6,698 bases of DNA, taken from positions 1 to 6,698 of the forward strand of contig JAPYSD010000203.1 of the NCBI GenBank assembly GCA_029936705.1. The letters run 5' to 3'. Positions 1 to 6,524 of this stretch are shown here, in pieces (within the stretch, counting starts at the first letter, position 1; each line of letters opens with the position of its first letter). Made by a program: the position numbers and the translations under genes. Below the pieces are notes generated by a model. The model made no database searches and had not been told where the DNA came from. It saw only the letters and a program-made list of their open reading frames with translations. The DNA comes from Croceicoccus sp. (lineage in GTDB: Bacteria > Pseudomonadota > Alphaproteobacteria > Sphingomonadales > Sphingomonadaceae).

Positions 1-1
1 G

Positions 2-724
2 GCCAGCGGCGAGGTCATCGCCGCGCTGGCGGTGGACGAGGGGCCGCGCCACGCTCCGGACAGGATCGCCGCGAAGGTCGAGGGCGGCAGGCTGACCGGC
101 ACCAAGAGCTTCGTCGCCGATGCGGCCGAAGCGGACATCTTCATCGTCGCGGCGGCGGACGGGCTGTACCTGGCCGAAAAGGGCGAGGGCGTGTCGGTCG
201 ATGCGCGCGTGCTGGCCGACCGGCGCTGCCACGGCGAAGCCGCGTTCGATGGCGCGCCTGCCATCCGGCTGGGCGATGCGGAAATGGTGCAGCAATTGCT
301 GGACCGTGCGCGCATCATGACCGCGTGCGAGATGCTGGGCATGGCGCAGCACCTGTTCGACACCACGCTCGACTATCTGAAGCAGCGCGTGCAGTTCAAC
401 CAGGTGCTCGCGACGTTCCAGGCTTTGCAGCACCGCATGGCCGACCTGTTCGCCGAGATCGCGTCCATGCGCGCGGCGGTCGAAGGCGGCCTCGAAGCGC
501 TCGACAGCGGGCGGCGCGTGGCACCGGCGGCCTGCATCGCCAAGGCGCGGGCCAATGACGTGCTGAACCTGGTCAGCCGCGAGGCGATCCAGCTGCACGG
601 CGGGATCGGCATGACCGACGAATACCCGGTGGGCGATTATCTGAAACGCGCCCGCGTGCTGGAAAACCGCTGGGGCAGCAGCGCATTCCTGCGCGACCGT
701 TTCGCGGGGCTGGCGGGTTACTGA
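2..724 (+). CDS. Acyl-CoA dehydrogenase family protein, C-terminal part (5' end outside window)
   Basis: This is the C-terminal 240 residues of a flavin-dependent acyl-CoA dehydrogenase; the frame is open from base 2, so the start lies upstream. The family is usually about 370-400 residues and does alpha,beta-desaturation of acyl-CoA in beta-oxidation. Visible landmarks are the end of the middle beta domain (GGRLTGTKSFVADAAEAD), the C-terminal helical domain with the FAD-contacting arginine segment (KQRVQFNQ, then FQALQHRMADLF), and the conserved QLHGGIGMTDEYPVGDYLKR stretch. The FAD-contact segment reads QFN instead of the common QFG. By manual alignment the catalytic Glu of medium-chain enzymes (YEGTS) is Trp here (RWGSS, codon 671-673), and the alternative Glu position of isovaleryl-CoA dehydrogenase is Ala. 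Such chains often act as one half of a heteromeric dehydrogenase, so a partner may lie upstream. The transporter start follows 4 nt after the stop. The family call is firm; the substrate is unknown. Confidence 0.93.
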   Translation, partial: ASGEVIAALAVDEGPRHAPDRIAAKVEGGRLTGTKSFVADAAEADIFIVAAADGLYLAEKGEGVSVDARVLADRRCHGEAAFDGAPAIRLGDAEMVQQLLDRARIMTACEMLGMAQHLFDTTLDYLKQRVQFNQVLATFQALQHRMADLFAEIASMRAAVEGGLEALDSGRRVAPAACIAKARANDVLNLVSREAIQLHGGIGMTDEYPVGDYLKRARVLENRWGSSAFLRDRFAGLAGY

Positions 725-728
725 CAGC

Positions 729-2063
729 TTGGAAAATGCAGAGGCGTTAGCAGGGGAAGCGGCAGAGGATCCGGTCGCGGCGAACACGCGCTTTGTCGAG
801 GAGAACCTGAAACGCAACTATGTCGCGAATTTCATCCACGGCGTGCTGGGGCTGACCGGCTTTCGCCTGATCTATGCGCCGACGATCATCCCCGCCTATC
901 TGCAGATGCTGACGGGCAGCGCGGCGGCGGTCGGGCTGGGCAGCGCGCTGTTGCAGCTGGGGGCGACGATCTCGCCCATCGCGGCGGGCACACGGATCGA
1001 ACACCGCAGCCACATCTTGCCCTATGCGATCCGCATCGGCACGATGATGCGGATCCAGATCCTGGGCCTGGCGCTGACGGGCTGGCTGCTGACAGGGATA
1101 TGGGAGGCCGCGCTGGTGTTCGGCTTCCTGTTCGTGCTGGGCTTCTTCAACGGGGCGCAGCGGGTCGCCTTCCAGATGCTGATGGCCAAGCTGATCCCGA
1201 TCCGGCGCCGGGGGCGGCTGCAGGGCTATCGCAACCTGGCGGGCGGGGCCATCGCGGCGCTGCTGGCATGGGTTGCGGGCACCGTCTTTATCGAGGGGAA
1301 CGTGTTGGGCAACGGCTATGCGACGACGTTCCTGACCGCCTTCGTGCTGACGTCGATGGGGCTGGTCGTGCTGAAGACCATGATCCGCGAGCCTGCACTG
1401 GTATCGCCTCGTCCGCAGCGCCCATTCCGTGAAAGGCTGCGCGAATTCCCGCAATTGCTGGCGGACCGCGATTTCCGATTTTACCTCGTCGCGCACAGCC
1501 TGGGCACGGCGGCGCGGGTCGGGGCGCCGTTCTGGACGATTTATGCGGGCACCCGGCTGGGGCTGAACGGCGCGCTGATCGGCAGCCTCAGCCTGCTGTA
1601 CCTGGGTGCGGATACCGTATCGAACGTGGTCTGGGGCAATGCGGGCGACCGCTGGGGCTTTCGCGGGGTCTATGCCGCTTCGCTCGCCTGTTCGTTGGCG
1701 GGGGTGGTGCTGCTCATTCTGGGCGGCTCGGGCGACGGGGCCGCCGCGATCTATGCGGCCTTCGTGCTGCTGGGCGCGGGCGGTTCGGGCTGGATGCTGG
1801 CGGCCAGCACGATGGTGCTGGAATTTGGCGAGGAAAAGGACACGCCCATGCGGCTTGCCTTCGTCACCACGGTCGAAGGGGCGATCGCCGCCATCGGCCC
1901 GGTGCTGGCAGGCGTGACGGTGGCGCTGGCCGGGTTCACCCCGCTGTTCGCCGCGATCATCGCCGCGCTGCTGGCCGCGCTGGTCGTGTTGCTGGCAAGG
2001 GTGCGCGAACCGCGCCACCTTGCGGCAGCGGCGGCGCAGGGAATCAATCCGGCGGATCCGTGA
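729..2063 (+). CDS. MFS transporter, 12-TM type, substrate unknown
   Basis: This 444-residue protein is an inner-membrane major facilitator superfamily transporter. Hydrophobic segments run from about residue 35 to 425, with a charged central loop at about 218-250 dividing two six-helix halves. The loop between TM8 and TM9 carries a good MFS motif A (GNAGDRWGFRG, residues 303-313). The matching loop in the first half (GTRIEHRSH, about 87-95) is degenerate. A basic LIPIRRRGRLQGYRNL segment (155-170) follows TM4. The N-terminal 30 residues are acidic and cytoplasmic in prediction. The only in-frame start before TM1 that gives a sensible N-terminus is TTG at 729, with no clear Shine-Dalgarno, so translation may be coupled to the dehydrogenase that stops 4 nt upstream. 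The two probably form one transcript. The gene runs 20 bp into the end of the convergent regulator gene. Uptake of an acid or ester substrate for the neighbouring CoA pathway is possible, but export cannot be excluded. Confidence 0.92.
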   Translation: MENAEALAGEAAEDPVAANTRFVEENLKRNYVANFIHGVLGLTGFRLIYAPTIIPAYLQMLTGSAAAVGLGSALLQLGATISPIAAGTRIEHRSHILPYAIRIGTMMRIQILGLALTGWLLTGIWEAALVFGFLFVLGFFNGAQRVAFQMLMAKLIPIRRRGRLQGYRNLAGGAIAALLAWVAGTVFIEGNVLGNGYATTFLTAFVLTSMGLVVLKTMIREPALVSPRPQRPFRERLREFPQLLADRDFRFYLVAHSLGTAARVGAPFWTIYAGTRLGLNGALIGSLSLLYLGADTVSNVVWGNAGDRWGFRGVYAASLACSLAGVVLLILGGSGDGAAAIYAAFVLLGAGGSGWMLAASTMVLEFGEEKDTPMRLAFVTTVEGAIAAIGPVLAGVTVALAGFTPLFAAIIAALLAALVVLLARVREPRHLAAAAAQGINPADP

Positions 2064-3273
2064 ACAGCCCGGCGGTGAAGACCCAGCCGTAATAGCGCAC
2101 CGCCTTGGCCGGATCCTCGAACCGTTCGGCCCAGTGACGCGCTTCGTATGCGGAGTTCAGCGTCGACATGATCACCTGGCTGGCGATCAGCGGGTCGATC
2201 GGCCGGATCGACCCGTCGGCGATGCCGTCGATCAGCATGCCAGCGAAACGCCGCGCCAACCGGTTTGAGCGCGTGACCACGTCCTCGCGTTCCTCGCTGG
2301 GAATGGCGTGCAGCGCGGTGGTGCGCAGCAGCGGCATGCCGTCGAAGAACTGCAAATCGATCAGCTCGGCCAAAGTGCTCGACAGCCGGGTCCAGTAATC
2401 CGCCTCCAGCGCCTGTCCCGCCAGCTGCACCGCGGCCAGCCGGTCATAGCTGCGCTCGAAACAGCTGAGCACCAAATCGTCCTTGGCGCTGTGGTGGTGA
2501 TAGAAGCTGCCCTTGGTGACGTTCAGCTCCTTGGCGATCCGGTTGACCGATGCGCCGCGGTATCCGCGCTGGTTGATCATCGCGGTGGCCGAACGCAGGA
2601 ACTGGTCCAGCGTGTTCGCCTCTCCCTCGTCCATTGTGCGCCACGCGCGGTCCAGCGGCTGCGGCTGCCATTCGCCGGGGCGGGCGGTCACGCCGTTTTC
2701 CAGGATGTCGAACCAGCGCTCCTCGATCCGGTCGAAATCGTGGGTGGAATAGCGCAGCGACCAGATCGGCCACCAGAACACCGATTCCAGCAGCGCGTGG
2801 GCGCGCGCGGTGTTCAGCGCCTTGCCCATCGGATCGCTGGCAGGGCCGAAGAAATCGCGCAGGCTGTGCGAGATGCGGCGGAAATGGTCGAGCAGCGGCT
2901 TCTGCGCATCCTCGTCCAGCGTGCGCATTTCGGCCAGCACGGTGATCAGGCCGCGCTCGCCGCGGCGGATGCGCTTGCGCAGCTCGATATTGGCATGCAG
3001 GAAATGGCGCACGCGCGAGCGGGGATCGGGCTGCGCGCCCGCCTCTGCCGCCATCGCCTCCAGCCGGTCGAGCGTCGCCTCGTACACGGCGACGACCAGC
3101 CTTTCCTTGCGCCCGAAGTAATAGGTGATGCTGGTGGCGTTCAGCCCGACCTCGGCCGCGACATCGGCAAAGGTCATGCCCTTCACGCCCAGCTCGTTGA
3201 TCAGTACCGAGGCGGCGTCGATCACGTCCTGCCGCTTTTTCTCGAACCGTTCGGTCTCGGCGCTCGCCTTCAC
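2044..3273 (-). CDS. Double-domain TetR/AcrR-family transcriptional regulator (tandem fusion)
   Basis: This 409-residue protein holds two complete TetR-like units in one chain; ordinary TetR regulators are about 190-220 residues. The first DNA-binding domain is at about residues 16-63 (TFADVAAEVGLNATSITYYF then GRKERL). It is followed by a helical ligand/dimer domain to about 190 and a linker rich in Pro, Trp and Gln. The second DNA-binding domain is at about 223-270 (SVNRIAKELNVTKGSFYHHH then SAKDDL), again with a helical C-terminal domain. The two recognition helices differ, so this is not a recent duplication. I chose the GTG at 3273 because AGGAAAGA lies 7 nt upstream. An in-frame ATG at 3315 would add 14 residues and a TTG at 3375 would add 34 and overlap the ligase; neither has a visible ribosome site. 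The gene is last in the thiolase-ligase group, so autoregulation of that unit by an acyl-CoA or related effector is the natural inference. Confidence 0.93.
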   Translation of the reverse strand: MKASAETERFEKKRQDVIDAASVLINELGVKGMTFADVAAEVGLNATSITYYFGRKERLVVAVYEATLDRLEAMAAEAGAQPDPRSRVRHFLHANIELRKRIRRGERGLITVLAEMRTLDEDAQKPLLDHFRRISHSLRDFFGPASDPMGKALNTARAHALLESVFWWPIWSLRYSTHDFDRIEERWFDILENGVTARPGEWQPQPLDRAWRTMDEGEANTLDQFLRSATAMINQRGYRGASVNRIAKELNVTKGSFYHHHSAKDDLVLSCFERSYDRLAAVQLAGQALEADYWTRLSSTLAELIDLQFFDGMPLLRTTALHAIPSEEREDVVTRSNRLARRFAGMLIDGIADGSIRPIDPLIASQVIMSTLNSAYEARHWAERFEDPAKAVRYYGWVFTAGLFTDPPD

Positions 3274-3280
3274 TGCTGTG

Positions 3281-3288
3281 TCTTTCCT
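3281..3288 (-). promoter_or_regulatory. Ribosome binding site deciding the start of the double TetR gene
   Basis: On the minus strand AGGAAAGA stands 7 nt before the GTG at 3273. No comparable purine tract precedes the in-frame ATG at 3315 or TTG at 3375, so this site supports the shorter 409-residue product. Confidence 0.65.
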
Positions 3289-3340
3289 GGTCCGTCCGCC
3301 CCATGATGCGGCCATGTCGGCCCGGCGACGGCGGCCGGAC

Positions 3341-5128
3341 CTAGCCCGCCGTCCCCCGATCCGTAGCGTCGGCAAGCAGATGTTGCAATTCGCCCTTCAG
3401 GATCTTGCCATTGGCGTTGCGCGGCAGCGTCTCGGCGGAAAAGCCGATCCGTACCGGCACCTTGAACCGCGCGAGCCGCTCGCCCACCCATGCCTGCAGC
3501 TCTGCCTCGGTCGCGGACTTGCCGGGGGCAAGGTGGACGACGGCGGCGGGCTCTTCGCCCAAGGTGGGGTGGGGCAGGCCGACCAGCGCCGCGTCGGACA
3601 CGGCGGGATGGTCGTAGAGCACGTTCTCGACCTCGCACGAGTAGATGTTCTCGCCGCCGCGGATGATCATGTCCTTGGCGCGGTCGACGATGAACAGGAA
3701 GCCTTCGTCGTCGATGCGGCCCAGGTCGCCGGTGCGGACCCAGCCGTCGATGAAGCACTCGGCCGTGGCCTCGGGCTTGTTCCAATAGCCTTTCACCACC
3801 TGCGGGCCGCGCACCCAGATCTCGCCCACCTCGCCGGGGGGCAGTTCGGTTTCGCCGTCCTCGCCCGTTATCTTCAGGTCGACGACCGCGACGGGATGGC
3901 CGCAGCTGTCGGGGCGGTTGAGGTAGTCCTCGCTCGAATGGCTGGTGACGGTCGCCATCGTTTCGGTCATGCCATAGCCGTTGCTGGGCAGCGCGCCGAA
4001 TTCGGCATGGATGCGGCGGACCAGTTCGGGCGCGGCGGGCGCCCCGCCATAGGCGATGGATTCGATGGAGGAGAGGTCGAAATTGTCCCGCGCCGGGTGG
4101 TCCAGCAATTGCCACGCGATGGTCGGCACGCCGCCGGTGGCGTTGACCTTCTCGCGCTCGATGATGGCAAAGGCCTTTTCCGGGTCCCACCGGTACATGT
4201 AGATCGCGCGGTTGCCCGCCACGATGCTGCCCATCAGGCTGGCCGAACAGGCGGTGACATGGAACAGCGGAATCACGACCAGACCGGTCTTCTTCACCGG
4301 TTCGGGCGGAACCTCGCCCCGGCGCAGCGCGGCGCAGGCGACCGAATAGGCGCCCGACAGGACGTTGGTGGTGATGTTGCGATGCGTGCCCAGCGCGCCC
4401 TTGGGCATGCCGGTGGTGCCGCTGGTGTAGAAGATGGTCGCATCGTCGTCGGGTTCGATGGCGACATCGGGCAGTTCGCGCGCAGGCAGGCTGCCATATT
4501 CGGGCGGCGTGCCGATCAAATCCTCCAGCGCCGAGGCCGGGGCGTTCAGCGGATCGGCGGCGCGCGAGACGAGCGCGTTCGTCAGCTCGGGCAGCTCGCC
4601 GGTGTGCGGCGCGATGCGTTCCCATCGCTCGTCGTCGCAGATCAGCACTTTAGCGCCCGAATCCGCGAGGCCATAGGTCAGCTCCGCACTGGTCCACCAT
4701 GCGTTCAGCGGCACGATGATCGCGCCGATGGAGGTGGCGGCAAAAAAGGCGACGGGCCATTCGGGGAGGTTGCGCATGGCCAGCGCGACGCGGTCGCCCT
4801 TGGCCACGCCCAGTTGCTGCAGATGATGCGCCAGCGTCGCGACGGCGCGGAACCAGCCGTCAAAGGTGACGCGCTCATCCTCGTACACGACGAATTCACT
4901 GTCGCCGTGCGCGCGCCCGGCCAGCGCGATGGCGCGCAGGCTGGGCGGGGCGTTCTTCCAGGTGCGCAGCGTGACGCCGCGGATCTCCACCTCCTCCATC
5001 TCGAACCGCTGGCCGGGCGCGGTCAGCATGTCGCGGCATTGCCGGCGGCTGATGGCGGGCCAGCCCGCAGGCGGAGTCCAGCGGCCGGGGGTGAGGGGAG
5101 GGGCGGTGTCGGCGGGGCGGCTCTCCAT
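3341..5128 (-). CDS. AMP-forming acyl-CoA synthetase / acyl-CoA ligase
   Basis: This 595-residue cytoplasmic enzyme of the ANL superfamily would activate a carboxylic acid by ATP to an acyl-adenylate and then to the CoA thioester. The core motifs are all present: the phosphate-binding loop TIFYTSGTTGMPKG (231-244), NGYGMTET (383-390), TGDLG (466-470), the hinge DRAKDMIIRGGENI (482-495) and the C-terminal catalytic lysine in PRNANGKILK (Lys575). An N-terminal extension of roughly 65 residues precedes the usual domain and contains LTAPGQRFEMEEVEIRG, a segment I recall from one bacterial fatty-acid or aromatic-acid ligase subgroup. The ATG at 5128 starts only 2 nt after the thiolase stop (TGATCATG), with a weak GAGG 10 nt upstream, so translation is probably coupled. 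The open frame extends further upstream, but that part is antisense-like noise inside the thiolase gene. The substrate (long-chain, aromatic or terpenoid/steroid side-chain acid) cannot be read from the sequence. Confidence 0.95.
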   Translation of the reverse strand: MESRPADTAPPLTPGRWTPPAGWPAISRRQCRDMLTAPGQRFEMEEVEIRGVTLRTWKNAPPSLRAIALAGRAHGDSEFVVYEDERVTFDGWFRAVATLAHHLQQLGVAKGDRVALAMRNLPEWPVAFFAATSIGAIIVPLNAWWTSAELTYGLADSGAKVLICDDERWERIAPHTGELPELTNALVSRAADPLNAPASALEDLIGTPPEYGSLPARELPDVAIEPDDDATIFYTSGTTGMPKGALGTHRNITTNVLSGAYSVACAALRRGEVPPEPVKKTGLVVIPLFHVTACSASLMGSIVAGNRAIYMYRWDPEKAFAIIEREKVNATGGVPTIAWQLLDHPARDNFDLSSIESIAYGGAPAAPELVRRIHAEFGALPSNGYGMTETMATVTSHSSEDYLNRPDSCGHPVAVVDLKITGEDGETELPPGEVGEIWVRGPQVVKGYWNKPEATAECFIDGWVRTGDLGRIDDEGFLFIVDRAKDMIIRGGENIYSCEVENVLYDHPAVSDAALVGLPHPTLGEEPAAVVHLAPGKSATEAELQAWVGERLARFKVPVRIGFSAETLPRNANGKILKGELQHLLADATDRGTAG

Positions 5129-5130
5129 GA

Positions 5131-6309
5131 TCAGAGAACCTCGAACAGTCCTGCCGCGCCCATGCCGCCGCCCACGCACATGGTCACGACGACATAGCGG
5201 GCACCGCGCCGCTTCCCTTCGATCAATGCGTGGCCGGTGCAGCGCGCGCCGGTCATGCCGAAGGGGTGGCCGATGGAGATCGAGCCGCCGTTGACGTTGA
5301 GCTTGTCGTCCGGGATGCCCAGCCGGTCGCGGCAATAGAGCACCTGCACCGCGAACGCCTCGTTCAGCTCCCACAGGCCGATATCGTCCATGGTCAGGCC
5401 GAACCGGTCCAGCAGCTTGGGAATGGCATAGACGGGGCCGATGCCCATCTCGTCGGGCTTTGTCCCTGCGACCGCCATGCCGACATAGCGGCCCAGCGGG
5501 GTCAGCCCGCGTTCCTTCGCGACGGAGGCTTCCATCAGCACGGCGGCGGACGATCCGTCGGACAGCTGGCTGGCATTGCCCGCGGTGACGGTATGCCCTT
5601 CGCCCATCACCGGCTGAAGCGAGGCCAGCCCCTCGAGCGTGGTGTCGGGGCGGTTGCAATCGTCCATGTCGATCGTGACTTCGCGCTGCGACACCTCGCC
5701 CGTCGCCTTGTCGGTGACGTTCATGGTGGCGGTGACGGGCACGATCTCGTCATCGAAGCGCCCGGCCTTTTGCGCGGCGGCAGTGCGCTGCTGCGATTGC
5801 AGCGAGTATTCGTCCTGCGCCTCGCGGCTGATGCCATAGCGTTTTGCCACGACCTCGGCCGTGCCGATCATCGGCATGTAGGTGGCGGGATGCATCGCGA
5901 TCAGCCCTTCGTCGGGCACGATATTGCTCTTGCCCGACCGCAGGGCCGAGATCGATTCGACCCCGCCCGCGATGCAGACGTCCATGCGGTCGACGATGAT
6001 CTGCTTGGCCGCGGTGGCGATGGTCATCAGCCCGGACGAACACTGCCGGTCGATGGTCATGCCGGGAACGGTCACCGGCAATCCGGCACGCAGCGCGACC
6101 AGCCGGCCCATGTTGGGTGCCTGCTGCCCCTGCTGCATCGCCGCGCCGATCAGCACGTCGTCGACCTCTTCGCCGGAGAGCTTCGCCCGCTTCGCTGCCT
6201 CGGCCACGGACCATGCGCCCAGCTGGACGGCGTGGGTGGCATTGAACGCCCCGCGCACCGCCTTGGCCAGCGGTGTTCGCGCGGTCGATACGATCACGGC
6301 TTCGCGCAT
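5131..6309 (-). CDS. Acetyl-CoA C-acyltransferase (thiolase, FadA-like)
   Basis: This 392-residue thiolase is the usual family length and would cleave 3-oxoacyl-CoA with CoA to acetyl-CoA and a shortened acyl-CoA, the last step of beta-oxidation. All catalytic elements are present: nucleophile Cys90 in DRQCSSG, NEAFA (316-320), His348 in GGSISIGHPFGMTGAR and the acid/base Cys378 in MCVGGGMGAAG. The conserved GGVES loop is at 115-119. The block reads GHPFGMTG rather than the textbook GHPLGATG, a variant common in degradative rather than biosynthetic thiolases as I recall. The ATG at 6309 was chosen because a strong AAGGAGAGG lies 6 nt upstream. An in-frame ATG at 6387 would add 26 residues with no thiolase character. 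It is the first gene of the minus-strand group and abuts the ligase with a 2-nt gap. A biosynthetic acetoacetyl-CoA thiolase is a less likely alternative given the neighbours. Confidence 0.96.
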   Translation of the reverse strand: MREAVIVSTARTPLAKAVRGAFNATHAVQLGAWSVAEAAKRAKLSGEEVDDVLIGAAMQQGQQAPNMGRLVALRAGLPVTVPGMTIDRQCSSGLMTIATAAKQIIVDRMDVCIAGGVESISALRSGKSNIVPDEGLIAMHPATYMPMIGTAEVVAKRYGISREAQDEYSLQSQQRTAAAQKAGRFDDEIVPVTATMNVTDKATGEVSQREVTIDMDDCNRPDTTLEGLASLQPVMGEGHTVTAGNASQLSDGSSAAVLMEASVAKERGLTPLGRYVGMAVAGTKPDEMGIGPVYAIPKLLDRFGLTMDDIGLWELNEAFAVQVLYCRDRLGIPDDKLNVNGGSISIGHPFGMTGARCTGHALIEGKRRGARYVVVTMCVGGGMGAAGLFEVL

Positions 6310-6315
6310 CGTGAA

Positions 6316-6324
6316 CCTCTCCTT
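6316..6324 (-). promoter_or_regulatory. Strong ribosome binding site of the thiolase gene
   Basis: AAGGAGAGG on the minus strand ends 6 nt before the ATG at 6309. This near-consensus site fixes the thiolase start and argues against the longer reading from 6387. Confidence 0.85.
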
Positions 6325-6382
6325 GGATCTTGTGTTGTTGTTCGCATCTTGATCGGACACGGCGCCGAGCGCAAGCCCGGAA

Positions 6383-6388
6383 ATCATA
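6383..6388 (-). promoter_or_regulatory. Possible -10 element for the thiolase-ligase-regulator operon
   Basis: TATGAT (5 of 6 to the sigma70 consensus) lies on the minus strand in the only AT-rich stretch of the window (about 6381-6418). It would give a leader of roughly 70 nt before the thiolase ATG. The -35 at 17-bp spacing (AAAACA) matches only its last three bases, so this is a weak call. An activator or a non-sigma70 promoter is possible. Confidence 0.3.
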
Positions 6389-6390
6389 AA

Positions 6391-6408
6391 AATGAAGAAC
6401 GGGTATGT
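6391..6408 (+). repeat. Direct repeat copy 1, AATGAA-N4-GGGTATGT
   Basis: This 18-bp element matches a second copy at 6491-6508 at 15 of 18 positions. The AATGAA and GGGTATGT blocks are identical and only the 4-bp middle (GAAC versus ACAA) differs, at three positions. It lies next to the possible thiolase -10 element, where a regulator could act. Read as codons from the ATG at 6392, it begins MKNGYV. Confidence 0.6.
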
Positions 6409-6458
6409 TTTTTTGAACGCGGCACGTTAGAGTCCGGCCCGCAGAACGATGCTTTTGC

Positions 6459-6480
6459 GCCCGGTCGCGCGCGATCGGGC
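6459..6480. promoter_or_regulatory. 22-bp near-perfect palindrome, candidate operator
   Basis: The arms GCCCGGTCGCG and CGCGATCGGGC pair at 10 of 11 positions, with one G/T mismatch and no spacer. The central 10 bases (TCGCGCGCGA) are perfectly palindromic. The element sits in the divergent intergenic region 45 bp before the hydrolase start and 150 bp before the thiolase start. Size and symmetry suit a TetR-type dimer site, and the double TetR gene is in the same gene group. It is not a terminator in either direction because no T tract follows the stem. Confidence 0.5.
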
Positions 6481-6490
6481 CATGCAGCGG

Positions 6491-6508
6491 AATGAAACAA
6501 GGGTATGT
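6491..6508 (+). repeat. Direct repeat copy 2, AATGAA-N4-GGGTATGT
   Basis: This second copy lies exactly 100 bp from the first and in the same orientation. It ends 2 nt before the hydrolase ribosome binding site. Its ATG at 6492 is in frame with the hydrolase and would read MKQGYVEGRVC before the preferred start at 6525. That longer start lacks a good ribosome site. Confidence 0.6.
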
Positions 6509-6510
6509 AG

Positions 6511-6519
6511 AAGGGAGAG
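6511..6519 (+). promoter_or_regulatory. Ribosome binding site of the serine hydrolase gene
   Basis: AAGGGAGAG stands 5 nt before the ATG at 6525. It supports that start over the in-frame ATG at 6492. Confidence 0.75.
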
Positions 6520-6524
6520 TTTGC

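Noticed and set aside
747..2018. Long open frame on the minus strand opposite the MFS transporter
   Set aside because: Its translation is dominated by Arg, Gln, His, Asp and Gly with no domain, typical of the antisense of a GC-rich membrane protein gene. The plus-strand frame encodes a clear transporter.
3125..5197. 690-codon plus-strand open frame opposite the ligase and regulator
   Set aside because: It spans two genuine minus-strand genes with complete motif sets, and its own product is low-complexity and unrecognisable. It is a GC-bias shadow.
5129..5659. N-terminal extension of the ligase to 5659
   Set aside because: The extra residues lie out of frame inside the thiolase gene and are Arg-rich noise. 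The ATG at 5128 begins the ligase-like sequence.
6310..6387. Thiolase start at the in-frame ATG at 6387
   Set aside because: The 26 added residues have no thiolase character, while the ATG at 6309 has a near-consensus ribosome site 6 nt away and starts the canonical MREAVIVSTARTP opening.
6459..6480. Palindrome as an intrinsic terminator
   Set aside because: No T tract follows the stem in either direction; the TTTT at 6453-6456 precedes it on the plus strand.
5230..6495. 421-codon plus-strand open frame opposite the thiolase
   Set aside because: The thiolase on the other strand has all catalytic residues and a strong ribosome site. The antisense product is rich in His, Asp, Gly and Arg with no family resemblance.
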